Shown here one piece after another: positions 34,438-43,033 of a stretch of DNA of 64,000 bases. This DNA is from Acidimicrobium ferrooxidans (GTDB lineage Bacteria; Actinomycetota; Geothermincolia; Fen-727; Anoxymicrobiaceae). Numbering within the stretch: position 1 is the stretch's first letter; the number at the start of each line of letters is the position of its first letter. The DNA lies in the NCBI GenBank assembly GCA_020723485.1, contig DYIU01000004.1:257785-321784 (forward strand), written 5' to 3'. The translations under genes were made by a program, and so were the position numbers. Under the pieces are notes generated by a model. That model searched no databases. It was not told where the DNA came from and worked only from the letters and a program-made list of their open reading frames with translations.

Positions 34438-37032
34438 CTAATTGAAGTCGGAGTACCCCCCGATAGTGCTGCTGCCGCCGGCCTGGGAGTTCCAGTACAT
34501 GGCGCGCTCAACGATGACGGGGCGCGCGCCGTCGAGCGACTGTACCAGTATAGAGGCACGGCCTGCCGGGAGCCTGTCGGCCATGTTGTAGGTCCGTCGG
34601 ATGCCCTGCGGTATCTCGTCGGTAAAGGTGATCGACTCACCGCCCCCCTGGGGAAGACAGGTCACACGGACAGTGACCGAACCCGGGTTGGGGTTGGCCA
34701 CCGTTGTCCAGGTCTCGCAGCCGTTAGACGACTGACCGTCAGGGAGCAAGAATGACATATGGGGAGCGGAAAGTCCCACAGACGCGTGGAATGCCTCCCC
34801 GGTTCCGTTGTCCCAGTACATGGCGCGCTCCGCCACCAGGGGCTTCGTGCCGCGAACATGGGTGGACACATTGGTATCGGGAGGAAGCTGGTCGTTGAGC
34901 CTTACCGTCTTCCGGGAATTCGGGGCCATGGTGAAAGTGGGTCCGGCAACCTCCCCTGACTGCGTCTGGTAGGTAAGCGCCACGTCGTTTGCGGCGTCCT
35001 GAGGGTTCTGCACAAGCACGTAGGTTGTAAAGCCCGCCGCGTATCCCGTTGCCCCCTCCGCCAGGAAGTAATCCGCCGCCGGAAGCGAGGACCCGACGGA
35101 GCAGGAACCCTCCCTGCGGCCGTTCCTGTACATGGAGCGCTCGGCCACCACCGCCCGGTCACTCTCTACCTTGATGGACGCGTCGCTCGCCCCCGCGTCC
35201 GTCGACATGGAGAACGTAGCGCGCGAATTCGCAGGTACGACCTTGTTCGAGATCACCGGGCCCATGTCTTCTGTCATGTACGTGATGGTGACGTTGGCCT
35301 GCTCCGGGTTGGGGTTCAAGACCAGGGTCCAGGTCTCGAATCCCCAGGCGCTTGACCCCTCCGGCAGGTACCAGGTCCGTGACGGCGCGATTGCTCCGAT
35401 CGAAGAATGGTAGCCCGGAACCGCGGCGCCCTCGCCAGTCCAGAACATGGTGCGGTCCACCGCTATGGGCTTGCCCTGGAGACACTCCACCTTCGTGGAG
35501 AAATCGACGCTCCCGATGTCCGGCTCCGATGAGACGGACGTCTGCGAAAGAGGGGGCAGGGTCACTGTGCGCGTGGCCACTATTCCGTTCCCCGTGGCGG
35601 GAGGGTTCGGGTTCATGTACGTGAGCTTCGCCGTCAGCTGCTGGTTGTTCGGGTTCTCGAGTGTGATGTAGGTATTAAAGCCCCAGGCGTTGGTACCTTC
35701 AGCGAGGTACCAGGTGGACAAAGTGGACCGCTCGGTCACGGTGAAACCGTCGACGAGCCTGTTCGTCTTATCGCTGCCGGTCTTCACCCATACATTCCTC
35801 GGGCCGAGATACGTGTCAGGTTCGATCGTGACGTTCGCCCTTACTCTGCCCGCACTCATGAGCGTGGTCGAGTTTACGTTGACGCCGTCTCCCGAGAATA
35901 CGGCCTCGCTGGCCGCGGTAAAGGGGGCGCCTGTCGCGGAGATCTCCACGTCCAGGGTCTGCCCCTGCCCTCCTGAGGACGGGGCCAGCGACGTGACGGC
36001 CGGGATGCCCTGGCTGTATACCTGTCCGTCATTAGACCCGCAGTAGAGCGTCGCGTCACCGGGATCGTACTGGAGGCCCAGATTGTACTGGGTGTTCTCA
36101 CTAACGAGGCCGATATCTATCCAGGTGCTTCCGGTGGACGCGTTGCAGTTCTTGTAGACGTGGCCGTCCCATGCGAGCGCGTACAGTGTGTCGTTGACCT
36201 CGTCCACGGCAAGGGAGTATATCTCGGGACCGCCGCAGAGCGTGCCTATCCCCACCCAGTCGCCGCCGGCGCCGACGTTCCTCCTGAAGACGTTCACCTC
36301 GCCGGTCTGGTCACCGACGTATATCCCGGCGTACAGGATATTCCTGGTCGAGTCCAGCGTCATGGAACGAACGGATTTGGCGTAGGTGCCGAAGTCGCTG
36401 CCGAAGGACGTCCAGCTCACGCCGTCGTACCTCGAGACCGCCGCATCTGGGGGCCAAGCGGTGCCCAGGGAGCCGCCCGCATACAGGACGTGCCGTTCGG
36501 TATCCATCTTCAGGCACTGAATGCCATCCAGCGGATCGCCGATGCTTGCCCATGGTCCGGGCGCGGACTGGTAATCGTAAACCCAGGTCGCCCCGCCGTA
36601 GGTGGCGGCGTAGAGCTTCTTCTGCGCGCCGTCCGACGCGACCGAGCCGGGGTTGTCGTTTCCGACCGTGCCGTTGGTCAAAGACCAGGCGCCCCCCTCC
36701 TGATAGGTCCAGACCTGGAAGCTGCTGTCTACGTAAAGGGCGGCAACGAGGGTGTTACTCACCGGGTCGTACTCTATGTCGTTTATCCTTGTCTGCGCCG
36801 AGGGCCCGCCGGTTGAGCTCCATGCCCCCGCCTGGTACCTGTATACCTCACCGGTGTCCGCTCCCGCGTAGAGGATGCCGTGCGCCTCATCCAGGGTCAG
36901 GCACGTCACGGGATTGCCGCTTACCGGGGGGCCGCCCGTGGGCTCCCAGGCGTAGGCGGCGCTCGCCGCCGCTGGAAGGAACAGGACAAGTCCCAGGATA
37001 AGAAGGATTGAAATCGCCAGCCTGCCTCTCAT
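34438..37032 (-). CDS. Secreted beta-propeller/IPT-like protein with AEGT modules
   Basis: An 864-residue exported protein. The signal peptide is residues 1-25 (ending AAASA/AYAWE). Residues about 30-350 are WD/Kelch-like repeats with GxLYAGxxxGxVYxY patterns (LYAGADTGEVY, LYAGIYVGDQTGEV, LYCGSNDGQVY), predicting a propeller. Residues about 355-445 resemble an IPT/TIG fold (VTSLAPSSGGQGQTL). Four modules follow, starting WYLAEGTNAWGF, WYLPEGSSAWGF, YFLAEGATGYAAGF and FLLPDGQSSNG, and each ends RPxxVERAMYW. This is the same module as in 19832-22075, with MYW in place of MYF. The ATG at 37032 has GGAGGAG upstream. Confidence 0.87.
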   Translation of the reverse strand: MRGRLAISILLILGLVLFLPAAASAAYAWEPTGGPPVSGNPVTCLTLDEAHGILYAGADTGEVYRYQAGAWSSTGGPSAQTRINDIEYDPVSNTLVAALYVDSSFQVWTYQEGGAWSLTNGTVGNDNPGSVASDGAQKKLYAATYGGATWVYDYQSAPGPWASIGDPLDGIQCLKMDTERHVLYAGGSLGTAWPPDAAVSRYDGVSWTSFGSDFGTYAKSVRSMTLDSTRNILYAGIYVGDQTGEVNVFRRNVGAGGDWVGIGTLCGGPEIYSLAVDEVNDTLYALAWDGHVYKNCNASTGSTWIDIGLVSENTQYNLGLQYDPGDATLYCGSNDGQVYSQGIPAVTSLAPSSGGQGQTLDVEISATGAPFTAASEAVFSGDGVNVNSTTLMSAGRVRANVTIEPDTYLGPRNVWVKTGSDKTNRLVDGFTVTERSTLSTWYLAEGTNAWGFNTYITLENPNNQQLTAKLTYMNPNPPATGNGIVATRTVTLPPLSQTSVSSEPDIGSVDFSTKVECLQGKPIAVDRTMFWTGEGAAVPGYHSSIGAIAPSRTWYLPEGSSAWGFETWTLVLNPNPEQANVTITYMTEDMGPVISNKVVPANSRATFSMSTDAGASDASIKVESDRAVVAERSMYRNGRREGSCSVGSSLPAADYFLAEGATGYAAGFTTYVLVQNPQDAANDVALTYQTQSGEVAGPTFTMAPNSRKTVRLNDQLPPDTNVSTHVRGTKPLVAERAMYWDNGTGEAFHASVGLSAPHMSFLLPDGQSSNGCETWTTVANPNPGSVTVRVTCLPQGGGESITFTDEIPQGIRRTYNMADRLPAGRASILVQSLDGARPVIVERAMYWNSQAGGSSTIGGYSDFN

Positions 37033-37146
37033 TACTCCTCCTCGTAGCTCGAAACACGATATGAGTCGATATAATTGTCGTACATCGGTGCGGCAATGTT
37101 TAGCAGGACAACGCTGGGTGCGGCGTTCGGTCAAGGGGGGATCGAA

Positions 37147-37953
37147 ATGGACAGTGCAAGATCCGGCTGCAAAATGAAAGAGGTCGAGATGCTCACGCCA
37201 AGCCGAGATCTGACATTGTCAACGAGCTGGCCGGTCTTGAAGGCCCTGACCAGGTCGCTATTTCGAGAGATCGGGATCCTGAGGGGGTCCGAGGTCCTGC
37301 TCAGGTCGAATACAGTCGGCATGCTTTTCGACAAGCCCAAATGGCACCCTGAGCATTTCGAGTTCAGTAACCGGCGGGAAGAAAGCGCGTTCAAGGAGTT
37401 ATTCGACATACTTGCCCCGACGATCGTCCTCTACAACGACCTCAAGAAGCACTTCGGAGGATACCTGGCAGACGAGATAACCGCGAACATGGCTTTCCCC
37501 CTGCAGCTGGCTCTCTATCCGCAGTTCGGGTGGATACCCGATGACCCCGCTGACATCGACCAGTGGAGACAGTGCACGGCCGACGCCTGGGGGAGCGGAG
37601 CCTGGGAGTTCAAGGAATGGGTATCAGAGGATGACACCGAATACCGTATGCGCTTCACGAAGTGCGCGCCGGTGATGATACTCAAGGCATATGGTATGCA
37701 TGCCTACGCTGAGAACATATGCATGACAGACCACGTCGTAATGGACTGCCTGGTGCCCGAGGTCATCTTCAGCAGGACGTGCGCGATCGGTGTCGGGGAT
37801 CCTTACTGCGACCACACGGTCAGGCTGCCTGTGAGCGACGAAGACACGAAAAAGGAAGAAGACTACGCCGACTGCAACAAGGCGCGATTCGGAGGCAGGG
37901 AAGCAGTGCGCCACTGGGAGGAAGTCTACAAGAGGTCTGGGAAGTTCATGTGA
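37147..37953 (+). CDS. L-2-amino-thiazoline-4-carboxylate hydrolase-like protein
   Basis: A 268-residue cytosolic protein. The C-terminal third matches the ATC hydrolase family pattern: a helix with a buried Cys (ENICMTDHVVMDCLVPEVIF), then SRTCAIGVGDPYCDHTVRL. Family members open the thiazoline ring to S-carbamoyl-cysteine, but many homologues sit in unrelated contexts and the activity is unproven. The N-terminal half (SEVLLRSNTVGMLFDKPKW) is helical. The start ATG follows a GGGGGG run. Its stop overlaps the possible GTG start of the next membrane gene, so they are likely translated together. Confidence 0.65.
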   Translation: MDSARSGCKMKEVEMLTPSRDLTLSTSWPVLKALTRSLFREIGILRGSEVLLRSNTVGMLFDKPKWHPEHFEFSNRREESAFKELFDILAPTIVLYNDLKKHFGGYLADEITANMAFPLQLALYPQFGWIPDDPADIDQWRQCTADAWGSGAWEFKEWVSEDDTEYRMRFTKCAPVMILKAYGMHAYAENICMTDHVVMDCLVPEVIFSRTCAIGVGDPYCDHTVRLPVSDEDTKKEEDYADCNKARFGGREAVRHWEEVYKRSGKFM

Positions 37954-37976
37954 AAGACAGGATTGAAGAGGGGGAA

Positions 37977-38492
37977 ATGCAGGAAGACCGCTGCTTCGAG
38001 AGCTACCCGTGGTGGATTGTGGTCGTATGCAACCTCGTTTCGCTGGCCGTCTACGGCCTGGGGGCCTACATCGTATACGGCGTGAGCTGGATATTCACTG
38101 TCGCCTACCTCGCCTTCGTTCTGGTCCTCGAGGTACGGCTCCTGCGGGGTCACTGCGTCGACTGCTACTACTACGGCCGGGCCTGCGCGTTCGGCAAGGG
38201 CCGGCTCAGCGAGGTCTTCTTCAAGCGCGGCGAACCGGAGCGCTTCAACCGTAAGAGCATGAGCTGGTGGGACATGGTGCCCGACATGCTGGTCGCCCTG
38301 GTGCCGGTCGTGACCGGCATCGTCCTGCTCGTTCTGGACTTCTCCTGGGCCGTGCTTGCAGCGGTCGTGTGCCTGGTGCTGCTGGCGACCCTCGGAAACG
38401 CCGCCGTGCGCAGCTCGCTGGCCTGCAGGCACTGCGCTCAGCGCGAGCTCGGGTGTCCGGCGGAGAGGCTCTTCCAGACGCCGGCGAGCTGA
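37977..38492 (+). CDS. Cysteine-rich four-helix membrane protein
   Basis: A 171-residue inner-membrane protein. Two helices near 15-60 (WWIVVVCNLVSLAVYGLGAY, IFTVAYLAFVLVLEVRLL) and two near 105-145 (VALVPVVTGIVLLVLDFSWA, VLAAVVCLVLLATLGNA). After each helix pair comes a cysteine motif: CVDCYYYGRACAFG and CRHCAQRELGCP, which could bind metal or an Fe-S cluster at the membrane face. I do not recognise a named family. An in-frame GTG at 37950 overlapping the upstream stop is an alternative start. It probably works with the ATC-hydrolase-like protein. Confidence 0.75.
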   Translation: MQEDRCFESYPWWIVVVCNLVSLAVYGLGAYIVYGVSWIFTVAYLAFVLVLEVRLLRGHCVDCYYYGRACAFGKGRLSEVFFKRGEPERFNRKSMSWWDMVPDMLVALVPVVTGIVLLVLDFSWAVLAAVVCLVLLATLGNAAVRSSLACRHCAQRELGCPAERLFQTPAS

Positions 38493-38533
38493 CATGACCT
38501 CTGTCCGACATCAATCACAGGCGATGAAATGCT

Positions 38534-38542
38534 TGCTATAAT
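38534..38542 (+). promoter_or_regulatory. Extended -10 promoter of sufCB
   Basis: TGCTATAAT (TGN-TATAAT) at 38534-38542 with no good -35 box, 36 bases before the sufC start. A perfect -10 with TG extension is enough for sigma70 recognition. Confidence 0.6.
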
Positions 38543-38577
38543 AGCTCGACCTTCAGGCTGAACAAGGCGGTGTGCCG

Positions 38578-39300
38578 ATGCTGGAAATCGAGAACCTCTC
38601 GGTGTCGATCGAGGGAAAGACCCTCCTCAAGGACATAAGCCTCCATATCGAGGAGGGCGAGACCCGGATGCTGTTCGGCGAGAACGGCTCAGGCAAGACC
38701 TCGCTGCTGATGGCCATAATGGGCCTTGGGAAGTACAGGGTGGACAGCGGCAGGATACTGTTCAAGGGCGAGGACATAACGCGACTCACGACGGACGAGC
38801 GGGCGAAGCGCGGAATCGGCATAATGTTCCAGCGCCCGCCGACCATCCGGGGCCTGAAGGTCGAGGACATGCTCGAGCTAATCAAGGCCCAGGGGCTCGA
38901 CCCGGAGGAGCTCGCCGCCGAGCTCAACTTCACCGAGTTCCTCCACCGCGACCTCAACCTGGGCTTCTCCGGAGGCGAGATCAAGCGGGCCGAGCTGCTC
39001 CAGCTCCTCGCCCAGGACCCGGACCTGGTCCTGCTCGATGAGCCGGAATCCGGGGTCGACCTTGTGAACATCAGCGTCATCGGGAACGCAATCCGCAGGC
39101 TCCTGCAGAAGGACGTCCACAGGAACCGCAGGAAAGCAGGGCTCATAATCACCCACTCCGGCTACATCCTCGACTACGTAGAGGCGGACAAAGGGTGCGT
39201 ACTCGTCAACGAGACGATCTGGTGCACCGGTAATCCTCACGAGATACTGAACGGCATACGCGAGCACGGATACGAGGGGTGTCTGACTTGTCAGAGATAA
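38578..39300 (+). CDS. sufC: Fe-S cluster assembly ATPase SufC
   Basis: The ABC-type ATPase of the SUF machine, 240 residues. Walker A is GENGSGKTS near 35-43, the Q-loop MFQRPPTI, the signature FSGGEIKRAEL, Walker B DLVLLDEPESGVD (the SufC-specific ESGVD) and the switch histidine ITHSGY. All ATPase residues are intact. The C-terminal GCLTC-type end (EHGYEGCLTCQR) is unusual and could bind metal. It overlaps sufB by several bases. No sufS, sufD, sufU or sufE is nearby. A GTG two codons upstream is an alternative start. Confidence 0.93.
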   Translation: MLEIENLSVSIEGKTLLKDISLHIEEGETRMLFGENGSGKTSLLMAIMGLGKYRVDSGRILFKGEDITRLTTDERAKRGIGIMFQRPPTIRGLKVEDMLELIKAQGLDPEELAAELNFTEFLHRDLNLGFSGGEIKRAELLQLLAQDPDLVLLDEPESGVDLVNISVIGNAIRRLLQKDVHRNRRKAGLIITHSGYILDYVEADKGCVLVNETIWCTGNPHEILNGIREHGYEGCLTCQR

Positions 39301-40499
39301 CGAAGAAGGCGCAGGCGGCCAGGGACAAGCCAGCGAAGTTCGGGCCGGATATCAAGCTCGACGAGTACACCCTGGAGGCGCCCGAGTACCAGGAGAAAAA
39401 GCTCGAGGACATCGACGTGGTCGACAGGGAGAGGCTCTTGAACGCCGGCGTCGACATCTCCGGCAAAGAGCGCTCCGGGTCGTTCATACAGGTCGACCGC
39501 ACGGTCATCCATGCCGCTCCCACCCAGGAGGGTATAGAGGTCACCTCGACCAGGGAGGCCCTGGAGAAGTACGACTGGCTGGAGGAGTACCTGTGGCAGC
39601 TGGTGCAGGTGGACGCGGACAAGTACACCGCGAGCGCCGAGCTCAACTTCCAGGACGGGTATTTCGTGAGGGCGATGCCCGGGGCGAGCACCGTCTTCCC
39701 GGTCCAGGCCTGCCTGTACCTGAAGTCGGAGGATATAAGCCAGAACGTCCACAACATCATAATCGCCGAGGAAGGCTCCGAGCTCCACATCATCACCGGC
39801 TGCGCCACCGATTCTCCGGAGTCGCGCGGCCTGCACGTGGGCATCAGCGAGTTCTACGTCAAGAAGAACGCGAAGATAACATTCTCGATGATCCACAACT
39901 GGGCAGAGAACGTAGCGGTGCGCCCGCGCAGCGCCATCCGCATCGAGGAGGGCGGAGTCTTCCTCAACAACTACATCTGCCTCCACCCGGTCGAGTCTCT
40001 ACAGCTCTACCCGAGCGCGTTCCTCGTGGGTGAGGGCGCGACCGCGCGCTTCAACTCGGTCCTGATGGCGCCCGAGGGCTCGCACATGGACGTCGGCTCT
40101 AGGGCCGTGCTCTCGGCCCCGGAGACCCGCTGCGAGATAATCGCGCGGGCGATCACCACCGGTGGCGAGGTCATAAACCGAGGCCTGCTGGTGGGTGAGG
40201 TCCCCGGGGTGAAGGCCCACCTCGAGTGCCGCGGGATGATCCTCAAGGGCGGCGGGAGGATCTACGCGATCCCTGAACTCGACGGCCAGGTCGAAGGCGT
40301 GGACATGTCGCACGAGGCGGCGGTCGGCAAGATAGCGCAGGAGGAGGTCGAGTACCTCATGGCCCGCGGGCTGACCGAGGACGAGGCTGTGGCCACGATC
40401 GTGCGCGGCTTCATGCACGTGGATATCGAGGGCCTCCCCCCCGTGCTAAAGGAGCAGATCGACCACGCCATCGAGCTCTCCGAGAAATCGCTGTTCTGA
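39288..40499 (+). CDS. sufB: Fe-S cluster scaffold SufB/SufD family protein
   Basis: The scaffold partner of SufC, about 403 residues, with the beta-helix core of the family (FQDGYFVRAMPGAS, HIITGCATDS, HVGISEFYVKKNAKITFSMI) and the C-terminal SufC-binding helices (HEAAVGKIAQEEVEYLMARG, EAVATIVRGF). HEAAVGKI and the LMARGLTEDEA segment are diagnostic. It is shorter than E. coli SufB (about 495), lacking part of the N-terminus, like archaeal SufB proteins. The TTG at 39288 has GAGGGG eight bases upstream; a GTG at 39279 would overlap its own binding site. With SufC it forms a minimal two-gene system. Confidence 0.9.
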   Translation: MSEITKKAQAARDKPAKFGPDIKLDEYTLEAPEYQEKKLEDIDVVDRERLLNAGVDISGKERSGSFIQVDRTVIHAAPTQEGIEVTSTREALEKYDWLEEYLWQLVQVDADKYTASAELNFQDGYFVRAMPGASTVFPVQACLYLKSEDISQNVHNIIIAEEGSELHIITGCATDSPESRGLHVGISEFYVKKNAKITFSMIHNWAENVAVRPRSAIRIEEGGVFLNNYICLHPVESLQLYPSAFLVGEGATARFNSVLMAPEGSHMDVGSRAVLSAPETRCEIIARAITTGGEVINRGLLVGEVPGVKAHLECRGMILKGGGRIYAIPELDGQVEGVDMSHEAAVGKIAQEEVEYLMARGLTEDEAVATIVRGFMHVDIEGLPPVLKEQIDHAIELSEKSLF

Positions 40500-40519
40500 A
40501 CAGTGACCCGGGCTGCGCC

Positions 40520-40927
40520 TCAAGCCTGCAGCCGGTCGAGGAGCCTCGCAAGCTCCCGGTCCGGGGGAAGCAGGTCATAACCATCCAGCTCGTCGGTGGT
40601 CACCCACTCGTGAGAAGAGCAGCCCACGTCGGCCGGTACACCTCCTGTAATCCGGCACCGGAAGGCGATAAGGTCGATTGCAAGGTCCGGATACTCGTGC
40701 CCGACCACCGCGAGCATGTCCCCTACCTCGACTGCTATACTGAGCTCCTCCGCCAGTTCCCGCGCGAGGCATTCCTGCGGCGTCTCCCCGGCCTCCACCT
40801 TCCCTCCAGGGAACTCCCACGCCCCGGGATGGCGCCCTCCGGGAGGACGCTGCGTCACGAGCACGCGTCCTTCCTCGATTATCACCGCCGCGGTCACCTG
40901 CACAGTCCCGGTACGTTCCATGGTCAT
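40520..40927 (-). CDS. NUDIX hydrolase (MutT-like)
   Basis: Hydrolyses a nucleoside diphosphate linked to another group; MutT types remove 8-oxo-dGTP. The full NUDIX box is present (GGKVEAGETPQE, REL-AEEL), preceded by VTQRPPGGRHPGAWEFPGG typical of the MutT/8-oxo group, and HEWVTTDELDGYDLLPPDR near the C-terminus. The length from the ATG at 40927 is 135 residues. A promoter-like pair just upstream puts the transcript start at or beside the start codon, suggesting a leaderless mRNA; an ATG at 40966 is in frame but would lie upstream of that. Confidence 0.87.
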   Translation of the reverse strand: MTMERTGTVQVTAAVIIEEGRVLVTQRPPGGRHPGAWEFPGGKVEAGETPQECLARELAEELSIAVEVGDMLAVVGHEYPDLAIDLIAFRCRITGGVPADVGCSSHEWVTTDELDGYDLLPPDRELARLLDRLQA

Positions 40928-40930
40928 GTG

Positions 40931-40960
40931 ATGATAGACCAGCGGGCCGCGTACGGACAA
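40931..40960 (-). promoter_or_regulatory. Possible leaderless promoter of the NUDIX gene
   Basis: On the minus strand, TTGTCC (40960-40955) and TATCAT (40936-40931) with an 18-base spacer. The start point would fall around 40924, on the ATGs at 40927 and 40921; no ribosome-binding site is present. Confidence 0.4.
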
Positions 40961-41016
40961 TCGCATGGGCGCGGGGGAGCAGGGTTATAATCGTATCGAG
41001 CGATGAAGGGACTGGC

Positions 41017-41736
41017 ATGGCCGACTGGGACAGTTTCTCAAGAGACTACGACAGGATATTCCTCGAGTACAGGCAGTACCTGGACAGCATCGAGATGATG
41101 CTGGACCTGATCGGCCCGGACGGCGAGGTCGATATCATCGACGTGGGGTGCGGTACGGGCAACCTGACCGCCAGGGTCCTCGAGAGGTTCCCCGGCGCCC
41201 GAGTGCTGGGCGTCGACCCCTCCGACGGCATGAAAGACATCTATACCGGGCGGTTCTGCCAGGAGCGCCGGGTGAACTTCGTCACCGGGAACGCTCTCAA
41301 GCTGCCGGTGGACGACGAGCTGTTCGACGTTGTCCTCTCGAGCCTAGCCCTGCACCACGTCCTGCCCGATGACCGCTGGAGGTGCGCCCGCCAGCTCGCC
41401 AGGGTCCTGAAGCCCGGCGGTACACTCGTCTACGCGGACCTGTTCACCGACGTCGAAGGTTCCCTGGAGGACCCCGCCTGGTGCAGGGACGTCATCGAGA
41501 AGCATTACGCGGCCGCGCTGCACTGCCTCGAGCACGATGCCTACGAGATGATGATGATAATGATGGGCACCCTTCCGAGGACCCTGAAGCAGGACGGGGA
41601 ATACCTGACGACCGAGGAAACCTGGAAAGCCGAGTTCGAGGCCGCCGGCTTCACAGGCCTCGAGGTCGTGAGCGTCCCGCCTCATGAAGTCGGCTTCAGG
41701 ATCATGAAAGGGGTCAGACCACTTTCGTCCCGTTAG
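41017..41736 (+). CDS. Class I SAM-dependent methyltransferase
   Basis: A 239-residue Rossmann methyltransferase. The SAM motif I IDVGCGTGNLTARVL is near 40-54, the acidic post-I residue is in GVDPSDG, and motif IV is LSSLALHHVLPD with LKPGGTLVYADLF. The substrate is unknown; the layout resembles small-molecule or quinone-type methylases. The last residues (GVRPLSSR) and the TAG stop are encoded inside the left arm of REP-like copy 4, so the original C-terminus was replaced or extended. It is divergent from the NUDIX gene. Confidence 0.88.
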   Translation: MADWDSFSRDYDRIFLEYRQYLDSIEMMLDLIGPDGEVDIIDVGCGTGNLTARVLERFPGARVLGVDPSDGMKDIYTGRFCQERRVNFVTGNALKLPVDDELFDVVLSSLALHHVLPDDRWRCARQLARVLKPGGTLVYADLFTDVEGSLEDPAWCRDVIEKHYAAALHCLEHDAYEMMMIMMGTLPRTLKQDGEYLTTEETWKAEFEAAGFTGLEVVSVPPHEVGFRIMKGVRPLSSR

Positions 41737-41826
41737 CAACAAAAAGCACTTCAACCACAACGACGATCGTCTGCTTGTTGCGTGAGTCAACTGATGTTGC
41801 TGACGGAACGAAAGTGGTCTGACCCT
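41709..41826. repeat. REP-like inverted pair, copy 4
   Basis: Arms of about 32 bases at 41709-41741 and 41795-41826 with the GGGGTCAG head (one G shorter on the right) and a divergent inner arm (ACCACTTTCGTCC), complementary between arms apart from a few G-T changes. Spacer about 53 bases. The left arm encodes the end of the methyltransferase; the right arm ends in the stop codon of the convergent dehydratase subunit gene. Confidence 0.88.
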
Positions 41827-43033
41827 AAAGGCTCTCGATGAACGCTTCGACACGCTCGCGGACCTGCGCCTCCGAGTACACCCTCGAGTCGGTCATGTCG
41901 GCCTCGATGATGAGCGCCGGCTTGCCGGTCCGCTCTGTGACCGCCCTCGCGAGGTCGTACTGACCGAGCGAGTAAGGCTTGCAGGAACGGTTGGAGTGCA
42001 TCACCAGGCCGTCGGCCTGGTACCTCTCGATGAGGCCCACGAGCTGCTCCAGCATCATGTCGATGGCGATGTTCAGGTATATCTTAGTGTAGGCGTCGGC
42101 CATGCTTGTCAGCGGGTCGTCTATCTGGATGTCGATGGCCCACGCCGTGGTGTAGGTATCCGCCACGAGGCAGGCGTGGTTGCCCGCGAACAGGTCGCCG
42201 AGGCTCCGCATCGCGTACCATATGGGGATGTTGTCCCAGATGAGCCTGAACCTCTCGTCGGTGACAGCGCCGATGCCCTGCTCGACGCGCTCCTCCATCT
42301 CCTGCTTCAGGAGGGTGTAGTAGTCCACCACCGTCTGCGTCCCTCGCAGGGTCACGATGGGCGCCATGTGGATGAAGGCGTCGAAGCAGGTGAACGGGGA
42401 CGGCCTGTTCTCGGCGGTCTTGAGGACCCCTTTCCAGAGCTCAACCGCCTGCACCGAAAGCATGGCGGTTTCCGCGAACTTCTCCAGCGTGAACTCCTTC
42501 GCGGTCTGCCGCTCGAGGAACTTCACCAGCTCCAGGCACTGCTGCCGGACGTACTCGGTGGCGTGCTCGGTCTTCTCCGTGTGGATGAACGGCGTGTCGA
42601 AGAGGAACATCGGCACGTCGAGGTAACGGGCGAGCTCCTCGTACCACTTGACCACCGTCCCGCATATGTTGTTGCAGCAGAGCAGGAAGTCAGGTTTCGG
42701 CAGGCCGCCGGGGATAGCCCCCTCCTGCTTGACGGCCCCACCGATGTCGAGGCGCGCGTACGAGCAGAGGTCGCGGGAGAATCCCATCTCCTCCGACACC
42801 TCGGCCAGGCCCGGGGCTATCTTGGACGCGCCGCACATCGCCCCGTGGTTCTCCGGGTAGACCGGGATCACGTCCATCGCGATGAGGAACTCGACCGGGC
42901 CGCCGCTGGTTATCCAGCATATCGGCTTTTCCTGCGTCGTCTTCGCCTCGATGTAGTACTCGACCATCAGCTGCTTCATCTGGTCGGTGGCTTTTATCGA
43001 GGTGCCGAAAGGGTCTCCTCCCTCTGCGCTCAA
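41825..43033 (-). CDS. 2-hydroxyacyl-CoA dehydratase/benzoyl-CoA reductase-type subunit (HgdB/BcrB-like)
   Basis: A 402-residue Fe-S subunit of the oxygen-sensitive dehydratase/reductase family. Candidate cluster cysteines occur in PICWITSGGP, MCGASK, DLCSYARLD, CCNNICGT and the late SNRSCKPYSLG. The family segments VVKWYEELARYLDVPMF and DDPLTSMADAY are typical. The TTG at 43033 overlaps the TGA of the previous subunit and has AGGGGG seven bases upstream; longer reading is shadow. It partners with the upstream subunit and is reduced by the activator encoded three genes upstream. Substrate not evident. Confidence 0.88.
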   Translation of the reverse strand: MSAEGGDPFGTSIKATDQMKQLMVEYYIEAKTTQEKPICWITSGGPVEFLIAMDVIPVYPENHGAMCGASKIAPGLAEVSEEMGFSRDLCSYARLDIGGAVKQEGAIPGGLPKPDFLLCCNNICGTVVKWYEELARYLDVPMFLFDTPFIHTEKTEHATEYVRQQCLELVKFLERQTAKEFTLEKFAETAMLSVQAVELWKGVLKTAENRPSPFTCFDAFIHMAPIVTLRGTQTVVDYYTLLKQEMEERVEQGIGAVTDERFRLIWDNIPIWYAMRSLGDLFAGNHACLVADTYTTAWAIDIQIDDPLTSMADAYTKIYLNIAIDMMLEQLVGLIERYQADGLVMHSNRSCKPYSLGQYDLARAVTERTGKPALIIEADMTDSRVYSEAQVRERVEAFIESL

